Shown here: positions 55,013 through 64,000 of the stretch, piece by piece | Position numbering within the stretch: the first letter of the stretch is position 1 | Layout of the letters: the number at the start of each line of letters is the position of its first letter | DNA from: an uncultured Marinobacter sp. | GTDB taxonomy: Bacteria > Pseudomonadota > Gammaproteobacteria > Pseudomonadales > Oleiphilaceae | Direction of reading: 5' to 3' | Assembly (NCBI RefSeq): GCF_913055835.1 | Contig: NZ_CAJXKQ010000005.1 | Span: 102,902-166,901 of the forward strand | Length of the DNA: 64,000 nucleotides | The notes under the pieces: generated by a model | The model's input: only the letters and a program-made list of their open reading frames with translations | What the model was told of the DNA's origin: nothing | Database searches by the model: none | Made by a program: the position numbers and the translations under genes

Positions 55013-55708
55013 TCAGCGGCCAGGCAGCTTTTTCCAGGCAACTTCATCCCTGATATAGACCGGCTGAGCCTGCTCCGCCGGGACTGCCTTGCCCTGCTCG
55101 AAAGCGATTACCGCCAGGCGTGCAACCCAGGCAGCACGGAGTAACAGGGTCTCGTCGACGGGCTCAATACGCTCCGAAACATCCACGGGCATGGCGGAGC
55201 GATATTGCCAGCCAGGCCCTGCTCCGCACCAGCGTTCAGGGCCTGCCGGCAGTGTAACTGCGTCAGGTGGACAGACCTGTTCCGGAGCCAGCGCCACCGG
55301 CAGTCCGGCCCGGGCAGCAAAACAGCCCCAATAGACCTCGCCCATGCGGGCATCAAAGGCTACCGCGATACCGGTTTCCTCGTGAGGATCCAGAGCATCC
55401 ATGGCACCCAGGGCAACAGCCTGCAGTGAAGACACCGGCACCACCGGGATATCCAGCCCCCAGGCAAGCCCCTGCACAACACCGGTAGCGATCCTGAGAC
55501 CGGTAAAAGAGCCCGGTCCACAGGCGAATGCCAGGGCGTCCAGCTCGGCCGGTGCCAGGTTTTTCTCTGCCAGCAGCTCGCGCACCATTGGCATCAGCAG
55601 CCGGGTGTGGCCTCTGGGGGCAAGCTCGAAGCGTTCGGAGATCTCGCCATCAACAAGAAGGGCTGCCGAGCAGCCCTCTGATGACGTATCCAGTGCCAAC
55701 AGTTTCAC
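55013..55708 (-). CDS. tsaB: tRNA t6A biosynthesis protein TsaB
   Basis: 231 aa. ASKHA-fold start LLALDTSSEGCSAALL and signature ACGPGSFTGLRIATGVVQGLAW. It is the scaffold partner of TsaD/TsaE in threonylcarbamoyladenosine synthesis on ANN-decoding tRNAs. The start is GTG with GAGG upstream. It lies 34 nt downstream of adk on the same strand. Confidence 0.94.
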   Translation of the reverse strand: MKLLALDTSSEGCSAALLVDGEISERFELAPRGHTRLLMPMVRELLAEKNLAPAELDALAFACGPGSFTGLRIATGVVQGLAWGLDIPVVPVSSLQAVALGAMDALDPHEETGIAVAFDARMGEVYWGCFAARAGLPVALAPEQVCPPDAVTLPAGPERWCGAGPGWQYRSAMPVDVSERIEPVDETLLLRAAWVARLAVIAFEQGKAVPAEQAQPVYIRDEVAWKKLPGR

Positions 55709-55742
55709 CGGTGTGAAAACCTCGGGTCAGGATGCCAATGAT

Positions 55743-56417
<675 letters not shown>

Positions 56418-56597
56418 TCATTATCATTTGAAAAGCTGTGGCAAAAGCCTCTGCCTTTGCGACAGCCTCTCCTGCACGGAACAGGTGTCAGCCGGAAACG
56501 GCGAAGGCGCATTATACGAAGTCAGCCACGTCAGAGAAAGTCGACCTCCGTATCATGCACCGGAAGTGCGCATTTCCCAGCGAATAACGACAGGGTG

Positions 56598-57968
56598 TCA
56601 GGATGACAGGGAGCTTGCCAGTGCGTCCAGATCCGGAGCCACGCGATCCAGCTCTGTATTCAGTTCTTCCAGAACCTCCGGCCGCAACCCCAGGCCCTCC
56701 AGCAAAGCCGGCACGTCGTCAGGGTTGAACTCATCCCCGATACCACGATCCTTCAGCAGGGCATTGGCCAGTTGAACCATCAGGACATAATTCTCATGCT
56801 CGCCGTGGTAAGCGGACTGCTGATGAACACCCGCCGCCTTGACCACAGGATCCGGCAGTTGCCACAAACGGTGCAAGATACCACCAATGGCGCCATGGCC
56901 CACCGACAGGATCTCCTGACCATTACCCTGCCCGAACACCTGCTGTTCGAGAGAGTGCATGCTGGCTTCGGGATTGGCCTCGCGAAGCTCATTGAGTTCA
57001 TCAAATTCGGCCGGGAAAAGATGCCCGACCAGCAACAGGCCGAAGTTGTGCAAAAGCCCGCACAGGTAACCCAGCCCTTTCTCGGCGCCGCATCGGGGCG
57101 CAATGATCTGGCACAGGAAGGCACAATACAGAGAATGGCGCCAGAAATTGTCCATACCCAGCATGCCCTGGCGGGGCACTTCAAAGGCGCGAACGGAGGC
57201 GATACCCAGGGCGATGTGAGCAACGCGATCAAAGCCCAGAACACGGGTGACCGCCTCCTGGACCGAATTGATCTGACCGGGATAATTGAACAGTGCAGAC
57301 CGGGCATAGCGCATGATCTGGGCGGTCAGGCTCGGGTCAAACTCAATCAGCTCTGCCAGTTCCCGTGCGGTGGCATCGGTATTGGCGGTTAGCCGCAGTA
57401 TGCGCAGGGCAAGCGCCGGCATGGGTGGCAAACGGTAGAGTTTCTGGAGTTTGTCGGCTACTTCCTCGAGCGTTAGTGCCTCGCGATTGCCATTGCCCGG
57501 CCCCCGGATGACCAGGTGTCCCTCCCTGGCGCCTGCCAGCGCCAAGCGGAGCGCTCGACCGTCCATCCTGATCAGAGAATGATCGGTACCGCTGGAGAAC
57601 ACGGCCTGATCCGCCTGAACCACATCCTCATCCACGATCACGGGCAGTTCATAGGCCTGCCCGATAGGTGGCGTGAAACCGGGATCGCAATCCCCGAACA
57701 GACGCATGGTCTGGCGTGCGGTCAACGGCTGCAGGCGCCGACCGGTCAGTTGGTGGACGGCATCCGGATCCAGGGAACTGTCGAACTTGTGCACTGCCAT
57801 CACGACGCCGGTAATATCAATCAACAGGGTAGCCTGGATAAAGACATCCTGAGACAGGCCCGACGCCATGACTGCCGCATCCAGGCTGGTCACCTGATCT
57901 ATCGGCAACTCCTGGTAGCTGATGCCCTTGCGGGCGAGAAAACGTTCCAATCGTGCAGCCAGAGCCAC
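56598..57968 (-). CDS. YbaK/ProXp-like deacylase domain fused to an HDOD domain
   Basis: 456 aa. Residues 1-150 form a YbaK-like editing fold (ISYQELPIDQVTSLDAA, AVHKFDSSLDPDAVHQL, TARQTMRLFGDCDPGFTPPI). Residues 170-375 are an HDOD domain (LPPMPALALRILRLT, LTAQIMRYARSALF, YLCGLLHNFGLLLV). The start is GTG with GGGAG at 6 nt. The combination suggests a signalling protein using the editing fold as sensor. Function not established. Confidence 0.85.
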   Translation of the reverse strand: MALAARLERFLARKGISYQELPIDQVTSLDAAVMASGLSQDVFIQATLLIDITGVVMAVHKFDSSLDPDAVHQLTGRRLQPLTARQTMRLFGDCDPGFTPPIGQAYELPVIVDEDVVQADQAVFSSGTDHSLIRMDGRALRLALAGAREGHLVIRGPGNGNREALTLEEVADKLQKLYRLPPMPALALRILRLTANTDATARELAELIEFDPSLTAQIMRYARSALFNYPGQINSVQEAVTRVLGFDRVAHIALGIASVRAFEVPRQGMLGMDNFWRHSLYCAFLCQIIAPRCGAEKGLGYLCGLLHNFGLLLVGHLFPAEFDELNELREANPEASMHSLEQQVFGQGNGQEILSVGHGAIGGILHRLWQLPDPVVKAAGVHQQSAYHGEHENYVLMVQLANALLKDRGIGDEFNPDDVPALLEGLGLRPEVLEELNTELDRVAPDLDALASSLSS

Positions 57969-58040
57969 AGCTTACTCCCTTTTTCTTCGTCGGCGGCCAG
58001 TTCCCCGGCCTTTTCCCGTCGCTATTGTTTAGTAGCAGGA

Positions 58041-60686
58041 TCAACCGGTATTGCGCATGCCTGCTGCAATACCTGCCATGGTGACTTTCAGGGCCCGTTC
58101 TACCAGCTCCGGCACCTCGCCCTTGCCCTCACTTTGGCGATCCCGCCGAAGCAGTTCCGCCTGCAGGTAATGCAGTGGATCCGTGTAGGGGTTGCGGACT
58201 CGCATAGAGTGCGCGAACACGGGCTCCGCCTCAAGCAGTTCGGTTTGCTCCTTGAGTTCCAGAAGCCGCTCAATACATCCCTGGAGGCGGGTTCTCAGGC
58301 TCTCGCCAAGGGCTTTAAGCCGGTCATCGTCCAGTAGGGTCTGCTCATAATAGCTGGCAATGCGCAGATCCGCCTTGGCCAACACCATCTCCAGCATATC
58401 CACATAGGTGCGGAAGAACGGCCAGCCCTGCATCATTTCCCTCAAAACCGGCAGCCGGTCATCCCGGGCTGCCTCCTCAAGCGCAACATCACTGCCAAGC
58501 CAGCTCGGCAGCATCAGCCGCATCTGTGTCCAGGCGAATATCCAGGGTATGGCCCGCAGGCTTTCCACGCCACCGGTGGCCTTGCGTCGTGCCGGCCGGC
58601 TGCCCAGAGCCAGTTTACCCAGGGCCTGCTCGGGTGTGACCTGGCGGAAGTAGGGCACGAAATCCGGATTCTCACGAACCACATCACGGTAGGCTTTCAG
58701 GGACCGCTCGGTGAGCCAGTCCATGGTCTCCCGCCAGCTGTCCTCCGGTTTGGGTGGCGGCGCCAGGGTCGCTTCAATGACGGCAGTGGTGTAGAGCGTC
58801 AGGCTCTGAACCGCCAGCCTCGGCAAACCGAACTTGAACCGGATCATTTCCCCCTGCTCGGTGATCCGGAAACTGCCGTTCACCGAGCCCGGCGGCTGGG
58901 ACAGAATCGCCCGGTTGGCAGGTCCACCGCCCCGGCCAACGGTTCCGCCCCGGCCGTGGAACAGGGTCAGATGGACACCGTACTGGCGGGCAACCTGGGT
59001 GAGTTTTTCCTGGGCCTGGTACTGGGCCCAGGCTGCCATCAGCTGGCCGGCATCCTTGGAGGAATCCGAGTAGCCGATCATCACTTCCTGACGGCCCTGG
59101 CAATACTCCCGGTACCATTCAACCTCATACAGAGCCGACATGCTGTCCGGCGCGCCACGCAGGTCATCCAGGGTTTCAAAGAGGGGTACAACCCGCATCG
59201 GAAACTTCATCCCCGATTCGCGCAGCAGAAGAATCACGCTCAACACATCGGAGGGCTTGCTGGCCATGGAAATGACATAGGAACCGAGAGCTTCCGGGGT
59301 TTGCTGCGCCACTACTTCGCAGGTCGCCAGCACCTCCGCAACGGCTTCAGACGGCTCCCAATTGCGGGGGACCAGAGGGCGTCGGCCCTGAAGCTCCTGA
59401 ACCAGGAACGCCTGACGCTCCTTTTCGGACCAGGACAGATAATCCCCCAAGCCTAGATAGTCGACCATTTCGGCTACGGCCTCAGCGTGTCGGCTCGCTT
59501 CCTGGCGGATGTCCAGCCGGATCAGCGGCAGGCCGAAGGTATGTGCCCGCCGGATGGTATCCAGCAAGGGGCCATTGGCAATCTCCTCAAGACCACACTC
59601 AACCAGGGATCGATAGCAGAGCTCCAGGGGGCCGGTGAAATCCTCGTTCTCGAACAGGATCCCGCTGGCGTCCGCGGTTTCGCCATTGACACTCGCCTCG
59701 GCCCAGTCGCGGGTCTTGATCAGCCGCTCGCGGAGTTCAGCGAGAACATGGCGATAAGGCTCCCGGGAATCTCCGACGACGGCCTTGAGTTCGTCGCTGG
59801 CCTGACACATGGACAGTTCCGCCCGTAACGCCTGAATATCCCTAAGATAGAGGTCCGCTGCCATCCAGCGGCCGAGCAGGAAGACGCGGCGGGTGACCTT
59901 GTGGGTAACATTCGGATTGCCATCGCGATCACCGCCCATCCAGGACGCAATCCGGATGGGTGACACCTGCAGGGGCAGGCCTTTCCCCGTCGCATCCTCA
60001 AGGGAGGTATCCAGACTCCTCAGAAACTGTGGCAACGCCTGCCACAGACTGTTCTCGATCACCGCAAAGCCCCACTTGGCCTCATCCACTGCGGTCGGTC
60101 GCTCATGGCGAATCTCGTCCGTGTGCCAGGCCTCCGTCACCAACTGGGACAGGCGGTTAACGATCTCCTCCCGCTCTGCAGGCATCAGGTCGTCATGATC
60201 CAACCGGGCCAGGCAATCCGACATTTCGTCGTATTTCATGATCAGGGTGCGCCGGGCCACTTCGGTGGGGTGAGCGGTGAGTACGAACTCGATGCGCAGG
60301 TCTGCGACCCGCTGATGCAGTTCTTCCGGTGTAACATTGCCCTGCTTGAGTCGCTCAAACACCTCACCGAGAGATTCCACCATCAGGTCAGACTGGTGCC
60401 CTCGCTTGCGACGGATACCATGGTATTGCTCGGCCAGGTTGGCCAGGTTCAGGAATTGGTTAAACGCCCGGGTTACCGGAAGCAGTTCGTCATCGCTCAG
60501 CTTGCCCAGCAGATTGACCAGCCGCTGGCCGGAACCACTTTCCTGGCGGCGATCCGCCTTGGCCGCCGCACGGATTTCCTCGATAAGCTCATAGCAATCC
60601 TGTCCGGGATACCGCCGTATGCTCTGGCCAAGCAGTTCGCCCAGCATTCGTACGTTTTCTCGGAGTTCGGGATGTAGCTCAGTCAC
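58041..60686 (-). CDS. ppc: Phosphoenolpyruvate carboxylase
   Basis: 881 aa. Catalytic signatures are VLTAHPTEVARRTL, GYSDSSKDAGQLMA, FHGRGGTVGRGGGP and the C-terminal RNTG. It fixes bicarbonate onto PEP to give oxaloacetate, replenishing the TCA cycle. The start is a GTG with AAGGA at 8 nt. Single gene, read toward the YbaK-HDOD gene 72 nt on. Confidence 0.97.
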   Translation of the reverse strand: MTELHPELRENVRMLGELLGQSIRRYPGQDCYELIEEIRAAAKADRRQESGSGQRLVNLLGKLSDDELLPVTRAFNQFLNLANLAEQYHGIRRKRGHQSDLMVESLGEVFERLKQGNVTPEELHQRVADLRIEFVLTAHPTEVARRTLIMKYDEMSDCLARLDHDDLMPAEREEIVNRLSQLVTEAWHTDEIRHERPTAVDEAKWGFAVIENSLWQALPQFLRSLDTSLEDATGKGLPLQVSPIRIASWMGGDRDGNPNVTHKVTRRVFLLGRWMAADLYLRDIQALRAELSMCQASDELKAVVGDSREPYRHVLAELRERLIKTRDWAEASVNGETADASGILFENEDFTGPLELCYRSLVECGLEEIANGPLLDTIRRAHTFGLPLIRLDIRQEASRHAEAVAEMVDYLGLGDYLSWSEKERQAFLVQELQGRRPLVPRNWEPSEAVAEVLATCEVVAQQTPEALGSYVISMASKPSDVLSVILLLRESGMKFPMRVVPLFETLDDLRGAPDSMSALYEVEWYREYCQGRQEVMIGYSDSSKDAGQLMAAWAQYQAQEKLTQVARQYGVHLTLFHGRGGTVGRGGGPANRAILSQPPGSVNGSFRITEQGEMIRFKFGLPRLAVQSLTLYTTAVIEATLAPPPKPEDSWRETMDWLTERSLKAYRDVVRENPDFVPYFRQVTPEQALGKLALGSRPARRKATGGVESLRAIPWIFAWTQMRLMLPSWLGSDVALEEAARDDRLPVLREMMQGWPFFRTYVDMLEMVLAKADLRIASYYEQTLLDDDRLKALGESLRTRLQGCIERLLELKEQTELLEAEPVFAHSMRVRNPYTDPLHYLQAELLRRDRQSEGKGEVPELVERALKVTMAGIAAGMRNTG

Positions 60687-60790
60687 ATTGACGTCCTTTT
60701 GAATTGACGGAGGCGAAGTAAACTTACGATACTAAGGAACAGTCGAGAAAGTCTATTGGCGATTCAAGCCTGTAGCTGCAAGGAGTTATC

Positions 60791-61024
60791 ATGAAGGTCA
60801 CTGATTTGCCCAAACACTGGGAACAGCAAAAAGAGCCCGTGGAGCGCACGCACGATTACAATCTGCGCCTGCCGCTGGAAGATGCAGCACGCGTGGCAGC
60901 ACTGGCGGAGCTTTACCCGGATCGCAGCGAGAGCGACATTCTGAACGATATGATTGGCGCAGCGCTGGACGATCTCGTCCGCCAGAGCCCGCTAAAGGAC
61001 AAGCTGGAAGGGAAAGACAAGTAA
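60791..61024 (+). CDS. Small conserved protein, short paralogue of the facing gene
   Basis: 77 aa. The sequence MKVTDLPKHWEQQ ... LPLEDAARVAALAELYPDRS ... ILNDMIGAALDDLV aligns with the first two thirds of the gene at 61056-61400. An amphipathic helix-turn-helix shape suggests a ribbon-helix-helix or adaptor fold. Similar proteins are sometimes annotated pilin assembly in Pseudomonas, from memory. AAGGAG precedes the start. It ends at a terminator. Confidence 0.75.
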   Translation: MKVTDLPKHWEQQKEPVERTHDYNLRLPLEDAARVAALAELYPDRSESDILNDMIGAALDDLVRQSPLKDKLEGKDK

Positions 61025-61032
61025 GAAACGAG

Positions 61033-61050
61033 GGGCAGCGTTTGCTGCCC
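61033..61050. terminator. Shared terminator between the two paralogous small genes
   Basis: GGGCAGC-gttt-GCTGCCC, a 7-bp stem between the convergent stops; on the plus strand it is followed by TTTCG. Bidirectional use is likely. Confidence 0.65.
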
Positions 61051-61055
61051 TTTCG

Positions 61056-61400
61056 TCAGGCCACAGATTCCAGCTGGCGAGCCTTGAGACGCTGGATGTG
61101 CTTCTGGCTCAGACTGACGAATTTCGGGGTGAGACCCTGGTCCTCATAGATCTCGAAGCCGTCCTCGTCATACGCCACCACCTTGGTGCCCTGGACATAC
61201 GGAAAGCTGGTCTCCATTTCATCCAGTGCTGCAGAAATCAGATCCCGCATCAGATCCTGAGGTGACTTCATAGGATAAAGCGCTGCAAGCTTTTCGAGGC
61301 GCTTGTGATGCTGGTCAGACAACGCCATGAAATAGGCGTCTCGGGTAAGCCGACCACGTGCATGCTTGTCCCAGTAGTTGACCAGATCTTTGATTTTCAT
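61056..61400 (-). CDS. Small conserved protein, long paralogue
   Basis: 114 aa. It begins MKIKDLVNYWDKHARGRLTR and contains LEKLAALYPMKSPQDLMRDLISAALDEM, aligning with the 77-aa neighbour, plus a tail ETSFPYVQGTKVVAYDEDG and LTPKFVSLSQKHIQRL absent from it. GAAGG precedes the chosen ATG, 14 codons inside the track ORF. Resembles Pseudomonas proteins labelled pilin assembly; function unknown. Confidence 0.78.
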   Translation of the reverse strand: MKIKDLVNYWDKHARGRLTRDAYFMALSDQHHKRLEKLAALYPMKSPQDLMRDLISAALDEMETSFPYVQGTKVVAYDEDGFEIYEDQGLTPKFVSLSQKHIQRLKARQLESVA

Positions 61401-61536
61401 GGTGCCTTCACTCCTGCATCTTATTGATGGCGCACGGCGCACGAAAACTGTGCGTCCGTTTCCGGAAGTGTAGACGAAGCCGTCGGTCCGGGGGCGAGAA
61501 AATTGGTAACGGATTGTACTTACCGATCCGCCCTGC

Positions 61537-62394
61537 TCAGTTCTCTATTCCTCCCCGCTCCACGCCTTTGACCGCCTGCCAGACGGCATCCAGCGCCTCC
61601 AGTGATTCTTCGTCCATGTCGCGGCCCTCACGCTCAAGCACTTTTTCAATGGCCCGGAAGCGGGCATCAAACTTGTGGTTGGTCCGATTGAGGGCCTGCT
61701 CGGGATTAACCTTCATGAACCGTGCCAGGTTCACACAGACGAACAGGAGATCGCCCAGCTCATCTTCAACGGCATCGGGATCGCCGGCGCCCGTCTGTGC
61801 TGCTTCCCAGGCCTCCTTGAGCTCGTCAATTTCCTCATGGAGCTTGTCGAACACGGGGGCGATATCCGGCCAGTCAAAGCCATAGCGCGCCGCCCGCTTC
61901 TGGAGCTTTTCGGCCCGTGCCATGGCCGGCAGGGTACGGGCGATACCATCAAGCCGGCTTTCCGGTGCGCCGGCATCCGGTGCCGGCTTCAGTGCCCGCT
62001 CCTCGGCCTTGATGCGCTCCCAGCTTTCCTTTATCCAGGCCTCATCCGGCCGGTTATCCGGATCGATTCGACTGTCCAGGGTCCCTTCCGGAAAAACGTG
62101 GGGGTGCCTGCGCACCAGTTTTCGCACCAGATGATCGACCACGCCATCAAAGTCGAAGTGGCCGTCTTCCCGTCCGATCTGGGCATAGAAGATCACCTGG
62201 AACAGCAGATCTCCAAGTTCATCTTTCAGGTGCGGGTAATCCTCACGTTCGATGGCATCGGCAACTTCGTAGGCTTCCTCCAGGGTGTGCGGCACGATGG
62301 TCTTGTAAGACTGCTTGGTATCCCAGGGGCAGCCCGTCTCCGGATCCCGGAGCCTGGCCATCAGGGTTTTCAGATCCTCGATGGTATAGCTCAT
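61537..62394 (-). CDS. mazG: Nucleoside triphosphate pyrophosphohydrolase MazG
   Basis: 285 aa, the two-domain length. The N-terminal MazG repeat has CPWDTKQSYKTIVPHTLEEAYEVADAI and LKDELGDLLFQVIFYAQIG; the C-terminal repeat has DELKEAWEA and VEDELGDLLFVCVNLAR. The E-x2-E and E-x2-D metal sites are present in both. It hydrolyses (d)NTPs and is linked with ppGpp control in E. coli. It overlaps relA by 4 nt. Confidence 0.95.
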   Translation of the reverse strand: MSYTIEDLKTLMARLRDPETGCPWDTKQSYKTIVPHTLEEAYEVADAIEREDYPHLKDELGDLLFQVIFYAQIGREDGHFDFDGVVDHLVRKLVRRHPHVFPEGTLDSRIDPDNRPDEAWIKESWERIKAEERALKPAPDAGAPESRLDGIARTLPAMARAEKLQKRAARYGFDWPDIAPVFDKLHEEIDELKEAWEAAQTGAGDPDAVEDELGDLLFVCVNLARFMKVNPEQALNRTNHKFDARFRAIEKVLEREGRDMDEESLEALDAVWQAVKGVERGGIEN

Positions 62395-64000
62395 CCGCGT
62401 TTTCGCCTTACGTCAATGATATTGGGCAGGTTGCGAATCTGCGCCAGCAACCGCGCCAGCTGCTCCAGGCTGGAAATCTCCACCGTCACCGTCATGGTGG
62501 CCGTGTTCTCGTCCTTGTTGCTGAGAGTATTGAGGGACAGCACGTCACTCTTGGAAGCCGACAGCACCTGGGTGATATCCCTCAGTAGTCCGGACCGGTC
62601 ATAGGCCTCGATCTCGATATCAACCGGATAGACCGCCGCCGGCCGGCCACCCCAGCTCACCTCAATGATCCGGTTGGGCTCGAACTCACGCAGGTTCAGG
62701 AACGTCAGGCAGTCCTGACGATGCACAGTAACGCCCCGGCCAACGGTGATGTAGCCACCAATCGCGTCACCCGGTAGCGGCTTGCAACATTTCGCCACCT
62801 GGGTCTTGAGCTTGCCAACGCCCAGGATCTGGATATCCGATTCGGTATCGTAGGGCTTGCGGCGCTGAGTGCTGAGCTTCAGATCCAGCTGTTCAGACTT
62901 GGGCTCCAGCATCTGCTGGGCCACGTTGGCGACATGCGTGGGGCGAAGGTCGCCGGCACCCGTGGCGGCGAACATGTCCTCCGCACTGTGATAATTGACC
63001 TTTTTGGCCAGCTCACCAAGATCCACGTCGTAAAGGGACAGGCGTTTGAACTCGTCCTCGAGGATGGCACGGCCATCCACGATATTGCGGTCTCGGTCCT
63101 GTTGCTTGAACCAGTGTGTCACCTTGGCCCTTGCCCGGGAGGTCTGTATGTAACCCAGACTCGGGTTCAGCCAGTCGCGGCTGGGGGCCGGATTGTTGGA
63201 GGTCAGAATGAACACCTGGTCGCCGGTTTTCAGCGGATAGGTCAGCGGCACGATGCGGCTGTTCACCCTGGCGCCGCGGCAGGCATGACCGATCTCGGTA
63301 TGCACGCGATAGGCAAAATCCACCGGCGTGGCGCCCTGGGGCAGATCCACAACATGGCCCTCGGGTGTGAAAACATACACGCGGTCTGAGGCCACATCGG
63401 ATTTCAGGTGGTCGGCCAGCCCGGACAGATCGCCCAGTTCTTCCTGCCACTCCAGCACCTGGCGCAGCCAGTTGATCTTGGCATCGTAACCCGTGGACTT
63501 GTTGCCCTTGTCCATCCCCTTGTACAGCCAGTGGGCACAGACGCCCAGCTCTGCCTCTTCATGCATCTTGTGGGTACGGATCTGCACTTCCATGACCTTG
63601 CCCTCAGGCCCGATCACCGCTGTGTGCAACGACTGGTAACCGTTTTCCTTGGGGTTGGCTATGTAGTCGTCGAACTCGTTGGGTATATGGCGCCATAACG
63701 TGTGGACGATGCCCAGGGCGGCGTAACAGTCGCGCACTTCCGGGACCAGAATGCGCACAGCGCGGACATCATAGACCTGGGAGAAATCGATACCCTTGCG
63801 CCGCATTTTCCGCCAGATGCTGTAGATGTGTTTGGCCCGGCCGGACAGTTCACCCTCAATGCCATAAGCTTTCAGCTCGGTCTGCAGGGTTTCAATGACC
63901 CGCTTGATGTAGCTGTCGCGGTCCAGGCGTTTTTCGTCCAGAAGTTTGGCAATCTTTTTGTAGGCGGACTCATGCAGGTAGCGGAAGGACAGGTCCTCCA
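62391..64000 (-). CDS. relA: (p)ppGpp synthetase RelA, 5' end outside window
   Basis: The frame runs to the window edge; the track start (Met at 63806) is internal. Visible: the end of the pseudo-hydrolase, RAKHIYSIWRKM of the synthetase, then EFDDYIANPKENGYQSLHT. The EFDD (ExDD) motif marks RelA rather than SpoT. TGS domain VYVFTPEGHVVDLPQGATP, zinc-finger-like CCKPLPGD, and a C-terminal ACT domain follow. It makes (p)ppGpp when uncharged tRNA sits on the ribosome. Its stop overlaps the mazG start by 4 nt. Confidence 0.95.
   Translation of the reverse strand, partial: EDLSFRYLHESAYKKIAKLLDEKRLDRDSYIKRVIETLQTELKAYGIEGELSGRAKHIYSIWRKMRRKGIDFSQVYDVRAVRILVPEVRDCYAALGIVHTLWRHIPNEFDDYIANPKENGYQSLHTAVIGPEGKVMEVQIRTHKMHEEAELGVCAHWLYKGMDKGNKSTGYDAKINWLRQVLEWQEELGDLSGLADHLKSDVASDRVYVFTPEGHVVDLPQGATPVDFAYRVHTEIGHACRGARVNSRIVPLTYPLKTGDQVFILTSNNPAPSRDWLNPSLGYIQTSRARAKVTHWFKQQDRDRNIVDGRAILEDEFKRLSLYDVDLGELAKKVNYHSAEDMFAATGAGDLRPTHVANVAQQMLEPKSEQLDLKLSTQRRKPYDTESDIQILGVGKLKTQVAKCCKPLPGDAIGGYITVGRGVTVHRQDCLTFLNLREFEPNRIIEVSWGGRPAAVYPVDIEIEAYDRSGLLRDITQVLSASKSDVLSLNTLSNKDENTATMTVTVEISSLEQLARLLAQIRNLPNIIDVRRKRG

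Overview
The window looks like chromosomal DNA of a marine gammaproteobacterium, most probably Marinobacter. The best single clue is the gene at 39965-41500: its protein closely resembles, from memory, the short (about 512 aa) fatty acyl-CoA reductase of Marinobacter (Maqu_2507 type). The relA-mazG, adk, tsaB, rsmJ, plsB, murI and ppc genes also have a gammaproteobacterial character. No rRNA, tRNA, CRISPR array, prophage or intact insertion sequence was seen.

Layout. 1-6300: a copper chaperone fragment, a GGDEF/EAL signalling protein, small housekeeping genes (yebE-like, yjdM, yaiI), a secreted histidine phosphatase and a bacterial member of the animal CANT1-type apyrase family. 6300-13300: an iron island with three Fur-like boxes, an ABC exporter-type protein, fhuC-fhuD-fhuB-fhuF for ferric siderophore uptake and release, and an unlisted 36-codon membrane peptide on the opposite strand. 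13400-23700: a PQQ sugar dehydrogenase, aldo/keto reductases, a tandem thioredoxin-fold protein, a lipid hydroxylase-like protein, PBP4 and lipoproteins. 23785-29628: a catabolic cluster (two SDRs, histidine phosphatase, APH-type kinase, acyl-CoA dehydrogenase, divergent LysR regulator) resembling the parts of ACAD10/ACAD11 and of the levulinate LvaA/LvaC route, suggesting degradation of 4-hydroxyacyl-CoAs. 29600-36600: assorted metabolism and a fatty acid desaturase. 37000-41500: acetate/fatty alcohol metabolism (response regulator, acs, fatty acyl-CoA reductase). 41700-49400: a signalling block (MinD/FleN-like ATPase, HDOD-histidine kinase, REC-PAS-GGDEF-EAL) followed by a methyltransferase and a DUF2156 protein. 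49400-64000: core genes murI, nudC, plsB, rsmJ, tsaB, adk, a YbaK-HDOD fusion, ppc, two paralogous small proteins, mazG and relA (cut by the window end).

The most unusual signal is not a gene. Four intergenic elements (4595, 17526, 27249, 36788) share a 53-54 nt core with two small hairpins enclosed by a 25-28 bp stem. The stem sequence is different in every copy yet always pairs. A fifth, half-decayed copy lies at 35390 on the other strand. The second hairpin carries a loop close to the CsrA/RsmA consensus, and the few stem imperfections are mostly G-U pairs in one orientation. This pattern suggests a selected structure, possibly RNA, rather than plain sequence repeats.
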